Shown here one piece after another: positions 18,140-26,287 of a stretch of DNA of 64,000 nt. A program made the translations under genes and the position numbers. This DNA comes from Armatimonas rosea. GTDB taxonomy: Bacteria > Armatimonadota > Armatimonadia > Armatimonadales > Armatimonadaceae. The stretch lies in NCBI RefSeq assembly GCF_014202505.1, contig NZ_JACHGW010000001.1, forward strand, positions 186,001 to 250,000, written 5' to 3'. Each line of letters begins with the position of its first letter. Position 1 is the stretch's first letter. Below the pieces are notes generated by a model. That model was not told where the DNA came from, made no database searches, and worked only from the letters and a program-made list of their open reading frames with translations.

Positions 18140-18586
18140 CTACCACTTACAGACACGGATACAAAAGCGCTTACCACAGACCCAAACACACCATTTAGGG
18201 CCGCTGGTAACGCTACAGCAGGATGGGCCTTGTTCGGCACTTCCTTCAGTTGCTTGTTCCACTTTGATGGTGAACTCGTTGGACATCCGTGCATTAGGGT
18301 TTGCTTTTGAAATCGCTTTGGTAATCACATCCGGGGACTTCGCTGCTCTACTTGCCCAATCAGGATCACTATTAACTTTTTTAACAACAGCGGCAACTTC
18401 TGGGCTCGCTGCAAAAGCTGAGGCAGAAGTCATATCCCTGCGCCACTCTTCCAGCTCCCGTGACGTTGCTGGAATTAGATCTGATTTTGAGGGTTGTGGA
18501 GCAACTCCCTGCCGAGCAAATACCATAGGAAGCGTAGATAGAATGCTGATTGCTGCTATCCCGCAAATAACAAGTTTTCGGTTCAT
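18140..18586 (-). CDS. Secreted small protein with Cys-rich C-terminus
   Basis: A 148-aa protein of unknown family. A Sec signal peptide (LVICGIAAISILSTLPMVFA) is followed by a ~95-residue helical region with a KSDLIPATSRELEEWRRDM segment. The last ~27 residues are dense in Cys and Trp: SCCSVTSGPKWCVW, then VCGKRFCIRVCKW, seven Cys in all. The pattern suggests a disulphide-bonded extracellular knob or a mature peptide released from a longer precursor. No processing enzyme is adjacent. It stands alone between a long terminator and an AT-rich spacer. Confidence 0.72.
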   Translation of the reverse strand: MNRKLVICGIAAISILSTLPMVFARQGVAPQPSKSDLIPATSRELEEWRRDMTSASAFAASPEVAAVVKKVNSDPDWASRAAKSPDVITKAISKANPNARMSNEFTIKVEQATEGSAEQGPSCCSVTSGPKWCVWVCGKRFCIRVCKW

Positions 18587-18912
18587 CTTTATCTTTCTTT
18601 AATTTCCCCAATGGGGAGCGAAACCAGTGAGCCACTATTGACTCGGGTTATGTAGAGGGATTGATTCCCAATACACTTGGTGTTATGCAGGTAATCTGCA
18701 AAAAAAGTGTCCAGAACAGAAACCAGAGGGATCTCCCATGTGGTAGTCCGAGAAAAAAGCAGTAGGATTAACAAGTACTGAACAGAGAGGTGTACAATAA
18801 TGACTATAGACAGTAGTAGTACCTATTAGGTGCTATTTATTTCAGACATGTAGATTAATGAAGCGATTTTAACATTGTTAATTGGATTGTGACAGCCCTA
18901 AATAGGTGCAAT
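18587..18912. other. AT-rich spacer without a recognised gene
   Basis: 326 bases of clearly lower GC than the surroundings, between the Cys-rich peptide gene and the lone HTH gene. Its right part probably contains the end of the HTH transcript. Its left part should hold the promoter of the Cys-rich gene (AATTAAAGAA-type sequence just upstream). No ORF with coding character and no RNA fold could be supported. Confidence 0.5.
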
Positions 18913-19170
18913 CTAGTGTTGGTCAGATTTTATGTCGATCCATTTTTCAGAAATGGCTTTCATTATTGCCTCTGAGCGGCTTTTTGTTCCGAGTGCGAGA
19001 TTGATGCGATAAAAGAGGCTCTTGATGGTTTCCTCAGGGCAACCGCGATGACTTGCCAGAAGTTTATTGTTCGTGGTGCCAAGAGCCACGGCATCTTGGA
19101 GTAGCCGCAACATGGCGGGGGAGAGTGGGCAAGCGGAAGGGGCTTGTTTGAGGGCTTCTGGCTCGATCAC
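18913..19170 (-). CDS. Stand-alone LuxR-type HTH protein
   Basis: An 85-aa protein that is essentially only a LuxR C-terminal DNA-binding domain. LSPAMLRLLQDAVALGTTNN, then HRGCPEETIKSLFYRINLAL and GTKSRSEAIMKA match the usual LSPRE / VSEETVKSHLSRI / LGVRSRTEAV layout. The recognition helix is recognisable, but the typical LTxRExEVL start is degenerate. No sensor or receiver domain is attached, as in GerE. A perfect TATAAT lies 6 bases before the GTG start, so the transcript could be leaderless. Confidence 0.75.
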   Translation of the reverse strand: MIEPEALKQAPSACPLSPAMLRLLQDAVALGTTNNKLLASHRGCPEETIKSLFYRINLALGTKSRSEAIMKAISEKWIDIKSDQH

Positions 19171-19176
19171 CTCTCC

Positions 19177-19182
19177 ATTATA
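19177..19182 (-). promoter_or_regulatory. TATAAT -10 box for the lone HTH gene
   Basis: A consensus -10 hexamer on the minus strand lies 6 bases before the GTG start at 19170, so transcription would begin at or next to the start codon. No good -35 is seen. The intervening GGAGAG could instead act as a ribosome binding site if the true start lies further downstream. Confidence 0.4.
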
Positions 19183-19275
19183 GTGAGGGGATCGGAAGAG
19201 GGATAGACACGAAGGGGGGCATTTAAAGAGAGTGTGCCTGAGCGACCTTGCTCGGGGACACCGTGCTCCGTAGCG

Positions 19276-19758
19276 CTAGCTTTTTGCTTGCTGGCTCAGC
19301 TTTGCCCAGGAGGCGCTGCTTGGGGTGGTCTGGGGGAGCTCTGACAGTTGGCAGGTCTCGGTGGGGAAGGTGTAGACACTCCCGTGGTGCAGGCGGGTGT
19401 GCCACCACTGCGCCGCGGCAGGATTGTGCGCCGCCAGGAGCCTGACTGCCTCGGGGCCGTCGATGCGGTACCCCTCTTGTGCCGACCCACTCTGGTGCTT
19501 TCTCAGGGGGAGCTCTAACCCCACCCACGCTTGCCGAAGCGCCTCAGGTTCCTCGCCGGGGGGCGGAGCGACCACGCGAAAGGTCCCCACGGTACGTGTC
19601 TCTGAGCCTAGGAGCACAAGCCCCGCCGCAACTGCGGTGAGAAAGCCGAGGCTGGCGCAGAGAATCGACGAAGAGCTGCCGTAGGTAACTGCCTCCCCAC
19701 TTTGAGCAAGGCAAGGGAGGGAGAGAGAGGTAAGGGCGAGGGTGAAAAATAATCGCAT
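19276..19758 (-). CDS. Hypothetical exported/membrane protein
   Basis: A 160-aa protein with a signal peptide (LFFTLALTSLSLPCLAQ) and a second hydrophobic stretch at about residues 32-50 (ILCASLGFLTAVAAGLVLLG), then a soluble ~105-residue domain with no recognised motif. The signal-peptide end (LPCLAQ) is the same as in the CsgG-like protein 4 kb away. It is divergent from the GH43 gene at 19884. Confidence 0.55.
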   Translation of the reverse strand: MRLFFTLALTSLSLPCLAQSGEAVTYGSSSSILCASLGFLTAVAAGLVLLGSETRTVGTFRVVAPPPGEEPEALRQAWVGLELPLRKHQSGSAQEGYRIDGPEAVRLLAAHNPAAAQWWHTRLHHGSVYTFPTETCQLSELPQTTPSSASWAKLSQQAKS

Positions 19759-19883
19759 AGTTGAGGTCCGAGCTTGATCTTCGTTCAGGAGGGAATTTAT
19801 CCGTAGAGACGGAGCCTCACTTTGGAGGAAAACCTAGTGAATTTTGTAGGTTATTTTTGTAGATCGGGTACTCTGGAGCTACA

Positions 19884-20771
19884 ATGACTGTCTCAAATCC
19901 TCTCTGCCCAGGGGCCGATCCTTGGGTGATCCACCACGATGGCCAGTTTATTCTGTGCCAGAGCCACCACCACGGGGTGGCAATTCGGCGGGCGGGAACA
20001 CTGATGGGGCTCGCAAAGGCGACCCCCGAGCCGCTCTGGAAGGCACCGGAGACGGGGCCATTCTCGAAAGAGATCTGGGCACCCGAGCTCCACTACCACG
20101 AGGGGCGCTGGTATATCTATGTCGCGGCCGACGACGGAGACAATGCCAACCACCGGATGATTGTCCTGCGCTCCGAGAGCCTACGGGGGCCGTATGCGCT
20201 GGTGGGGAAGCTGGCACTGACCCCGGACCGCTGGGCGATCGACGGGACCCTCTTCGTGCACCCCAAGACCAAGCGCCTCTACTTTCTCTGGTCGGGGTGG
20301 GAGGGGACGGAGAATGTGGCGCAGCACCTCTACATCTGCCCCATGGCCGATCCCGTCACCCCCAGCGGCGAGCGCGTGCGGATCTCATCGCCGGAGCTGG
20401 AGTGGGAGAAGCGTGGCAGCGGCGGGCCGGGCAAGCTCCCGGCGATCAACGAGGGGCCGCAGGTGCTGACACGCAACGGGACGGTCCATGTGATCTACTC
20501 GGCGGCGGGCTCGTGGTGCGATGACTACTGCCTGGGGCGCCTGACGCTGGCCCCTGGCGGCGATCCGCTGGAGGCGAGCGCCTGGAAGAAGCACCCGGAG
20601 CCCGTTTTTGCCAAGACCGAGGCGATCTTTGGCCCGGGCCACTGCTCGTTTGTGGGGGAGACCCTTGTCTACCACTCCGCGCGCCACTCCGGCTCGGGCT
20701 GGGACCGGGTGATCCGCGCCCAGCCCTTCACGTGGAAGGGCGATATCCCCGAGTTTGGCAAGCCGCTCTAG
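19884..20771 (+). CDS. GH43-family glycosidase
   Basis: A 295-aa five-bladed propeller glycosidase, distinct from the one at 10554. Catalytic candidates are Asp in PGADPWVIHHDGQF, Asp in DRWAIDGTLFVHP and Glu in PAINEGPQVLTRNG, with family features such as EIWAPELHYHEGRWYIYVAA. No signal peptide is seen. It is probably an exo-acting arabinofuranosidase- or xylosidase-type enzyme; the exact subfamily is not assigned. A CTGGAG ribosome-binding-like sequence precedes the ATG. The PPC-domain gene follows after 34 bases with its own strong ribosome binding site. Confidence 0.87.
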   Translation: MTVSNPLCPGADPWVIHHDGQFILCQSHHHGVAIRRAGTLMGLAKATPEPLWKAPETGPFSKEIWAPELHYHEGRWYIYVAADDGDNANHRMIVLRSESLRGPYALVGKLALTPDRWAIDGTLFVHPKTKRLYFLWSGWEGTENVAQHLYICPMADPVTPSGERVRISSPELEWEKRGSGGPGKLPAINEGPQVLTRNGTVHVIYSAAGSWCDDYCLGRLTLAPGGDPLEASAWKKHPEPVFAKTEAIFGPGHCSFVGETLVYHSARHSGSGWDRVIRAQPFTWKGDIPEFGKPL

Positions 20772-20805
20772 TGCGTCCAGATCAAAGCTTACGGAGGAAG
20801 TTTTC

Positions 20806-22428
20806 ATGCGTACTTTTCTAGTTGCTCTTGTCGCACTGTGGGGAGCAGCGTTGCCCAGCTTTGCGCAAGGGGGAATGATGGGAGGTGGCTTTGGCGGCGT
20901 CAGTGGGCGCCCCCTAGATACGGATCTGACCACCGCCACCAGCATTCTCACACCGGGCCAGCAGAGCGAGTGGGCGTTCACGATGAAAGAGGGGGAGACG
21001 ATTATCGCAGCGGCGACCACCACCAACTTCGACCCGGCGATCCAGATCGTGGACAAAGAGGGCAAGGTGCTGGGCGAAAACGACGATGTCCGGCTGGGCG
21101 TACAAGATGCGCTCTTGGTCTACCGGTTTGCCAAAGCGGGCTCGTATAAGCTGCTCGTGAAGGCCTTTAAGGGCGCGGGCGGTGGGCAGTTTAAGCTCAC
21201 TCTTCGTCGGTTTGTCGCGACAGACATTAAAGTCGGGGCGCGGACGACGAGTCCGCCGGGGGGCAAATCGGTGCAGTTCTACCGGTTCTCCGCCGAAGCG
21301 GGGCAGACACTTCTGATCCGCAATGCCCCGGAGCTCTCCGTGTTCTCCCCGACCGGCGAGAGCGTTGCCCTCGGTAGCTCTCTGCAGGAGCAAGTCGCAC
21401 GCACCCTTGCCTCGTTTCGCACCCCAGCCAAGGGCGACTACTACCTGCGCGCGGTCTCGACACGGCCCTATGCCTTTACGGTCGCCGCCGCACGGGTCGC
21501 GCCCCTCACGCTAGGGCAGGCCCCCGTGGCGCGTAAGCTGGGAGCAGGTGGGGTTGATATCTGGACCTTTCAAGGGACGGAGGGCGACTTTATCCGACTC
21601 CATGCCAAGGCAGAGGGCACCATGATCTATGCCCAGCTCGCGGCCATTCCGACACCCGACAGTGACGACACAGATACGCGGGAGGCGATTGCGCTTTTTG
21701 AGGTGGGCGAAAAGACCGAGGGCGAGCTCGTGGCACTCCTGCGTAAGACGGGCACCTATGAGCTGACTCTGGCACAGCCGCTCGGGCTGGAGACGGACTA
21801 CACACTCACCACCACTAAGACCGTGCGTGGCTGGGAGCAAAAAGCGCCGCTAAAAGAGACACTTGCTCTCGGGGGAACGGACTACTACGCCATCGACGGC
21901 AAGGCGGGCGAGCTCTTGCGGCTGGAGGGGCTCTCGGAGCAGTTTGATATCGAGCTGGAGCTCTATAACCTGCGTGGAGAGAAGCTCACGAGCAACGACG
22001 ACGGCGGCAAGGGACGCAATGCTCTCCTGACAGCCTTACTCAGCCAGACAGGCAAGTATCTGCTCCGGGTGAACTGTGTTGGGAATGGGGGCAGTGGGGC
22101 CTACCAGCTCCAGCGTGCCCCCGATCCCGTGCGCCCGCTCAAGCTTGGAGAGCGCGGCATCGGTACACTCAGTGCGGAAGGAACGGAGATCTGGTCGTTC
22201 ACCGGAAAACCAAGTCAGGCTCTCATACTAAGTGTCCGCTTGCCTGACTTCGATACCTCCGTGCGCATCTTCGGCCCCGATGGAATTGAGCTGGCCGCTC
22301 GGGATCAGGGCGACTCGACCAGCACGCTCTTTGGGCTCACCTTCCCGCTGGAGGGCACCTACACCATCTGGGTGTCGAGCAAGTCTGGGGCGGGCAAGTA
22401 CACCCTGCGCTTGATCGAGGCAGACTGA
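20806..22428 (+). CDS. Secreted protein with PPC-like repeats
   Basis: A 540-aa exported protein. The start is set at the ATG at 20806 because ACGGAGGAAG sits just upstream and the product begins with a signal peptide (RTFLVALVALWGAALPSFA). After a Gly/Met-rich linker come several bacterial pre-peptidase C-terminal (PPC)-like beta sandwiches. Their cores are QSEWAFTMKEGETIIAAATT, TDYYAIDGKAGELLRLEGLS and TEIWSFTGKPSQALILSVRL, with the DPAIQIVDKEGKVLGENDD loop characteristic of PPC. There is no protease domain. It is probably a cell-surface or matrix-binding protein. It converges on the M48-like gene with 3 bases between. Confidence 0.8.
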   Translation: MRTFLVALVALWGAALPSFAQGGMMGGGFGGVSGRPLDTDLTTATSILTPGQQSEWAFTMKEGETIIAAATTTNFDPAIQIVDKEGKVLGENDDVRLGVQDALLVYRFAKAGSYKLLVKAFKGAGGGQFKLTLRRFVATDIKVGARTTSPPGGKSVQFYRFSAEAGQTLLIRNAPELSVFSPTGESVALGSSLQEQVARTLASFRTPAKGDYYLRAVSTRPYAFTVAAARVAPLTLGQAPVARKLGAGGVDIWTFQGTEGDFIRLHAKAEGTMIYAQLAAIPTPDSDDTDTREAIALFEVGEKTEGELVALLRKTGTYELTLAQPLGLETDYTLTTTKTVRGWEQKAPLKETLALGGTDYYAIDGKAGELLRLEGLSEQFDIELELYNLRGEKLTSNDDGGKGRNALLTALLSQTGKYLLRVNCVGNGGSGAYQLQRAPDPVRPLKLGERGIGTLSAEGTEIWSFTGKPSQALILSVRLPDFDTSVRIFGPDGIELAARDQGDSTSTLFGLTFPLEGTYTIWVSSKSGAGKYTLRLIEAD

Positions 22429-22431
22429 GGT

Positions 22432-23520
22432 TTAGTCGCTCGGCAGGAAGACCCAGACATCGGGTCGGCCAGCGTTGCAGTGCACGGCGCGGGAGAGCAG
22501 GCCAAGGCCGGCCCAGGAAAAGTAGAGCGCCATGCGGGCTCCGTGCCACGCTCCGTACCCGGTGCTGGGGCTGTCCAGGTGCTGGAGCCGTCGTCGCACG
22601 GAGGGGAGCGGGTGAAAAATCCGCTCCACTCGCTCGCTACGCGCCGGCTCGTCATCTTGAAGCGTGTCTAGCTGGCGGATCACGCTCTCTAAGACCTCCC
22701 GGCTCGCGCCGTTTTTAAGGGCGTACTGATCAGCCTCAATGACCCCGCGCTGCGACGGCGCGGGGAGCAGGAGCACTCCCAGAAACGACCAGAGCGTAGA
22801 CCCGAGGCTCACGGTCACGAGCTGGCTCACCGCGCCCAGCCCACCTGCAAGCGCCAGCGCGAGGCTAAAGCCCGCCAGGTTCCACCCGAAGGCGAGGAGT
22901 AGGCCGCGGGTCCGTGCGCCGGTCTGCACGGCACCGCGTCGGCGCAGGAGAACCACCTGGAGCTGCTCGGGCGTGAGGGTCTCCTCCCAGTGCTGCGGGA
23001 TCAGAACGCGCTCGCGCCCTGGAAGACCCGTGATTCCCCCGGTGAAGTAGTGCCCCCCGCCCGAGGCCGAAGCTGCCCCGTGGGAGCGCAGCCCCCCGAT
23101 CCCCTGTGCCAGAAGGGGCTGGAGCAGCAGCAAGGCAAGCTGGAGCCCGCAGAACGCCCCGAGCGCCAGGAGAGTGCCGCCCACACGGGCAGCATGAAGG
23201 AGCAAAAGCCCAAAGCCAAGCAAGAGCCCGCTGTGTAGTACGACACCCCGTAGCCAGCGCGGAAAGAACCGTGCAAAGCTCTCTTGGCTCCGTCCAAACT
23301 CATGGGGCAGGACATAGCCCCCGAAGAAGTCGAAGGGAGCACTGAGCGCGACGTAGCCGACAAAGACAAAAAAGAGCTGCTGCAGCTCCGTGAAAAACGC
23401 GGCGGGCTCCGTGAGGAGAAACCGCTGGGGGAACTGGAACAGAAGCAGCAAGGCCGCGAGGGTCACCAGGGTTCCCACCCCCGTGATTCCCAGCCAGAGG
23501 CGTGCGCGAGCATAGCTCAT
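22432..23520 (-). CDS. M48-like membrane protein lacking the zinc motif
   Basis: A 362-aa protein with several N-terminal transmembrane segments and a C-terminal region laid out like an M48 (HtpX/CAAX-type) peptidase. The segment LTPEQLQVVLLRRRGAVQTG (residues 182-201) aligns with the usual L-x-P-E-E-L-x-x-V-L-A-H-E-L-G-H region, but the HExxH positions read R-R-R-G-A. The third-ligand motif survives as VIEADQYAL (Glu262), as does the HPLPSVRRRL end. It is therefore probably a non-proteolytic pseudoenzyme. Its ATG overlaps the stop of the photolyase gene (ATGA), so it is the last gene of a four-gene unit. Confidence 0.7.
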   Translation of the reverse strand: MSYARARLWLGITGVGTLVTLAALLLLFQFPQRFLLTEPAAFFTELQQLFFVFVGYVALSAPFDFFGGYVLPHEFGRSQESFARFFPRWLRGVVLHSGLLLGFGLLLLHAARVGGTLLALGAFCGLQLALLLLQPLLAQGIGGLRSHGAASASGGGHYFTGGITGLPGRERVLIPQHWEETLTPEQLQVVLLRRRGAVQTGARTRGLLLAFGWNLAGFSLALALAGGLGAVSQLVTVSLGSTLWSFLGVLLLPAPSQRGVIEADQYALKNGASREVLESVIRQLDTLQDDEPARSERVERIFHPLPSVRRRLQHLDSPSTGYGAWHGARMALYFSWAGLGLLSRAVHCNAGRPDVWVFLPSD

Positions 23521-24977
23521 AGCAGTTTGTGTAGTCCTTTCTTACGCTCCAGGATCGCCGCGCGCTCCTGGGCAGATTTCCCGCGCAGGCCGAAGTAGTT
23601 CTGTGCCATGCGCCCCGAGAGCGGTGCCTCCGCCTCCCGCTCGATGAGAAAAGCCCAGTAGAGCGTCGTGAAGGGACAGGCACGCTCGCTGGTGGCGTCT
23701 TTCGGGTCGAAGGCGCAGCCCTTGCAGTAGTTGCTCATCCGGGCGATATAGGCACCGCTGGCGATGTAGGGCTTGGTCGCCACCCAGCCGCCATCGGCGA
23801 ACTGGCTCATCCCGATCACATTGGGGGTGACAACCCAGTCGTAGGCATCGAGATAGCAGCACCAGAACCACTCATTGAGCGCGCGTGGGCTCACGCCTGC
23901 AAGGAGCGCAAAGTTGCCCAGCACCATCAGGCGCTCGATATGGTGGCTGTAGCCGCTCTCTAGCACCTGCTTGATCACGTGGCTCAGGCACTGCATCGGA
24001 GTGTCGCCGCTCCAGTAAAACTCCGGCAGGGGCTGGTGGTGCCCGAGGGCATTGGCCGCGTGGTAGTCGCCCGGGAAGGCTTCGTAGAGGTGGTAGAGAA
24101 ACTCGCGCCAGCCGAGAATCTGCCGCACAAACCCCTCCACGGAGGCAAGGGGCGCGGCGTTCTGGGCAAGAGCCTCCTGTGCGGCTTGGAGGCACTCCTG
24201 CGGCGAGAGGAGCGAGAGATTGAGCGGGAGCGAGAGCAGCGAGTGGTAGCCGTAGGGGTCCTGTGCGCTCATCGCGTCTTCGTAGGGGCCAAAGAGGGCG
24301 AGCCGCCGCGCGATAAAGTCCGCCAGGAGCGCTTGTGCGTCGGTGCGGGTGACGGGCATATCAAAGCCCTCGACCGAGCCGGTGAGGCCCGGGAGAGCAG
24401 CCACCTCCGCCATGACCTCCTGGGTGAGGGCATCGGGGGGGACCGTGAAGTGCGCGATAGGCTGGTGGGTCTTGGGGAAGGGCTTGCGGTTCTCTTTGTC
24501 GTAGTTCCATGCGCCACCGATTGGCTTCCCTCCCTCCATGAGAATCCCCGTGGTGCGCCGCCGCCAGCGGTAGAAGTCCTCGAGCTTGGGGTGGGGGTGC
24601 GCCGCGAGCAAGGCGGAAAACGCATCGGGGCTCACCCCCCAGTACGGGTCGGGGACCGTGCGAACGCGGTGTGCCTGGAGCAGGCTACGGATCCCTTTCT
24701 CACGGGGCTGGATGCAGACACACGCACCGTCGAGCGGTGCCAAGCACTCCGCCAGCGAGCCGCCGCGTCGGTAGTCCACGGCCCACCCGGCGGCGCGGCA
24801 CTCCTGGGCAAAGTGGCGCATCGCGGACCAGACCAAGACGAGCTTCTTGCGGTGGTAGGGCCGCCGCGCGACTAGAGCGGGGTCTTCCACCATCAGGAGA
24901 GTGTCTTGTCCGGGGATGCCTCCTAGCGCGGCAAGATAATCGGTCGAGAGCTGGTCGCCTAGGATCAAGAGGGTCAC
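23517..24977 (-). CDS. Cryptochrome/photolyase, iron-sulphur (PhrB-like) type
   Basis: A 486-aa flavoprotein of the prokaryotic (6-4) photolyase / FeS-BCP group, expected to repair UV photoproducts in DNA using light. The opening TLLILGDQLSTDYLAALGG is the family N-terminus. Candidate cluster ligands are in LNEWFWCCYLDAYDWV and in YCKGCAFDPKDATSERACPF, the C-x2-C-x12-C pattern. The GTG at 24977 forms a GTGA overlap with the upstream gene and gives the family-like N-terminus, so I prefer it to the longer frame. Enzymatic repair versus a signalling role cannot be told from sequence. Confidence 0.9.
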   Translation of the reverse strand: MTLLILGDQLSTDYLAALGGIPGQDTLLMVEDPALVARRPYHRKKLVLVWSAMRHFAQECRAAGWAVDYRRGGSLAECLAPLDGACVCIQPREKGIRSLLQAHRVRTVPDPYWGVSPDAFSALLAAHPHPKLEDFYRWRRRTTGILMEGGKPIGGAWNYDKENRKPFPKTHQPIAHFTVPPDALTQEVMAEVAALPGLTGSVEGFDMPVTRTDAQALLADFIARRLALFGPYEDAMSAQDPYGYHSLLSLPLNLSLLSPQECLQAAQEALAQNAAPLASVEGFVRQILGWREFLYHLYEAFPGDYHAANALGHHQPLPEFYWSGDTPMQCLSHVIKQVLESGYSHHIERLMVLGNFALLAGVSPRALNEWFWCCYLDAYDWVVTPNVIGMSQFADGGWVATKPYIASGAYIARMSNYCKGCAFDPKDATSERACPFTTLYWAFLIEREAEAPLSGRMAQNYFGLRGKSAQERAAILERKKGLHKLL

Positions 24978-25411
24978 GGGGCGCTCTCCAAGGCCTGCTT
25001 CTCGACCTCGCGCCACCAGGCAGAGAAACGGCTCGGAACCCGGCTCGCATCGTAGGCGACCAGGTAGGGGACGGCCAAGACAGTGACACTCAGCCCCTTG
25101 GCCTCTAGCGCCGCGACCTGCTCGGCAAAGCGTGCGCCGGGGGCGAAGGTGGTCACGATCGAGCGGGTCTGGTAGAGCGCCGCGAGCGCTGCGAGCTCAT
25201 CGGGGACGGCCCCGAGGCGCAGGTGGGTCGGCCCTGAGCGCGTGGCAAAGACCTCGGCGACACACTCATAAACAAAGAAGAGGCGCGTGAAGGCGAGGGG
25301 CTCCTGCAAGAGCGCCGGCTGGTCAAAGACAAAGGCCGCGGGGGCTTGGGGATGGGCTTGGAGCGCGGGGTTTTCCTCCGAGAGGTGCTCCGCGTGTAGC
25401 CAGACAATCAT
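24974..25411 (-). CDS. Photolyase N-terminal alpha/beta (antenna) domain protein
   Basis: A 145-aa protein resembling only the N-terminal Rossmann-like domain of a photolyase: VWLHAEHLSEENPAL, AAFVFDQPALLQ, AFTRLFFVYECVAEV and RSIVTTFAPGARFAEQVAAL. It lacks the FAD-binding helical domain, which is encoded by the gene just upstream (stop and start overlap by ATGA at 25408-25411). The two proteins probably assemble into one photolyase-like enzyme with an exchanged gene order. The product could instead be a separate nucleotide-binding protein. Confidence 0.72.
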   Translation of the reverse strand: MIVWLHAEHLSEENPALQAHPQAPAAFVFDQPALLQEPLAFTRLFFVYECVAEVFATRSGPTHLRLGAVPDELAALAALYQTRSIVTTFAPGARFAEQVAALEAKGLSVTVLAVPYLVAYDASRVPSRFSAWWREVEKQALESAP

Positions 25412-26244
25412 CGCCGCCTCCGCTCCCGTGGTTGCGTGCTTCCGAAGAGCCGTCGCTCCAGGGCCTCGTACGATCCCTCAAAGGGGCAGCTCTTTGCCTG
25501 TGCGGCGGGGCAGCCCGTGCACAGGGTCTCGCCCGAGTCCCGCTCCCGGCTGAACCTCTCGACGTTCTCGCGGTTGAAGATATACGGCTTGCTAGAGAAA
25601 GTCGAGGCGATCCACTGCCAGGAGAGGGTATTGGACGCCGGGTCTCCGTCGAGCAAGAACGTGTGAAAGAGCCGCGCCCCGACCCGCCAGTCGAGCTTGC
25701 GGTGGTGGATCAGGTACGAGGCGACCCACATCCGGGCGTGGTTGTGCAGGTACCCGGTGGTGTAGAGCTGCTCCAGGGGCAGGTCCATGCAGCGCAGCCC
25801 GGTCTGTGCCGCGGCGATATCGTCGGGGAGGGCGCTCTGGCACCCCAGAGGCACCTTCGGCTCCTCGTAGTTGTCGTAGATCTTCTCGCCGTCGCGGGTG
25901 TAGAGCAGCTGCCAGAACTGCCTCCAGGCGAGCTCCTGAATCCACTTCACCGAGTGCGCCACCCCGAGCTGCGAGACCACGTGCGCCTTGGCCTCGGGGA
26001 GCGTGAGGCAGCCGTGGCGGATGTAGGGGGAGAGCTGGGAGACACCGGAGTGCTCGCCCACCTCGTTGCGTGTGGCCGCGTAGCTCTGGGCATTGAAGAC
26101 TCGCAGCTTCTGGAGGCCCGTCCGCCGCCCTCCGACAATCGGCGACGGGATCGGAGGGCCCACAAAGCAGCCCGCGAGTGCCTGAGCGAGTGCTGGCGCG
26201 GCTTTCTCACGGTTTGTTAGGTCTGAGGGTAGGTCTAGCTCCAC
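25408..26244 (-). CDS. Photolyase FAD-binding domain protein
   Basis: A 278-aa protein matching the C-terminal FAD-binding domain of photolyases, without the N-terminal alpha/beta domain. Motifs are VSQLSPYIRHGCLTL, WIQELAWRQFWQLLY, YLHNHARMWVASYLIHHRKL and LDGDPASNTLSWQWIASTFS. The C-terminus adds a CTGCPAAQAKSCPF triple-Cys segment. I start at the GTG at 26244 (ELDLPSDLTN). The longer frame from 26325 would overlap the prepilin gene by 38 bases and adds a non-family N-terminus. It is the first gene of the four-gene overlapping unit. Confidence 0.82.
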   Translation of the reverse strand: MELDLPSDLTNREKAAPALAQALAGCFVGPPIPSPIVGGRRTGLQKLRVFNAQSYAATRNEVGEHSGVSQLSPYIRHGCLTLPEAKAHVVSQLGVAHSVKWIQELAWRQFWQLLYTRDGEKIYDNYEEPKVPLGCQSALPDDIAAAQTGLRCMDLPLEQLYTTGYLHNHARMWVASYLIHHRKLDWRVGARLFHTFLLDGDPASNTLSWQWIASTFSSKPYIFNRENVERFSRERDSGETLCTGCPAAQAKSCPFEGSYEALERRLFGSTQPRERRRR

Positions 26245-26287
26245 GCCAAACCCAACGACCCAGCCGCACTGCCCGTTCCCGATAAAG

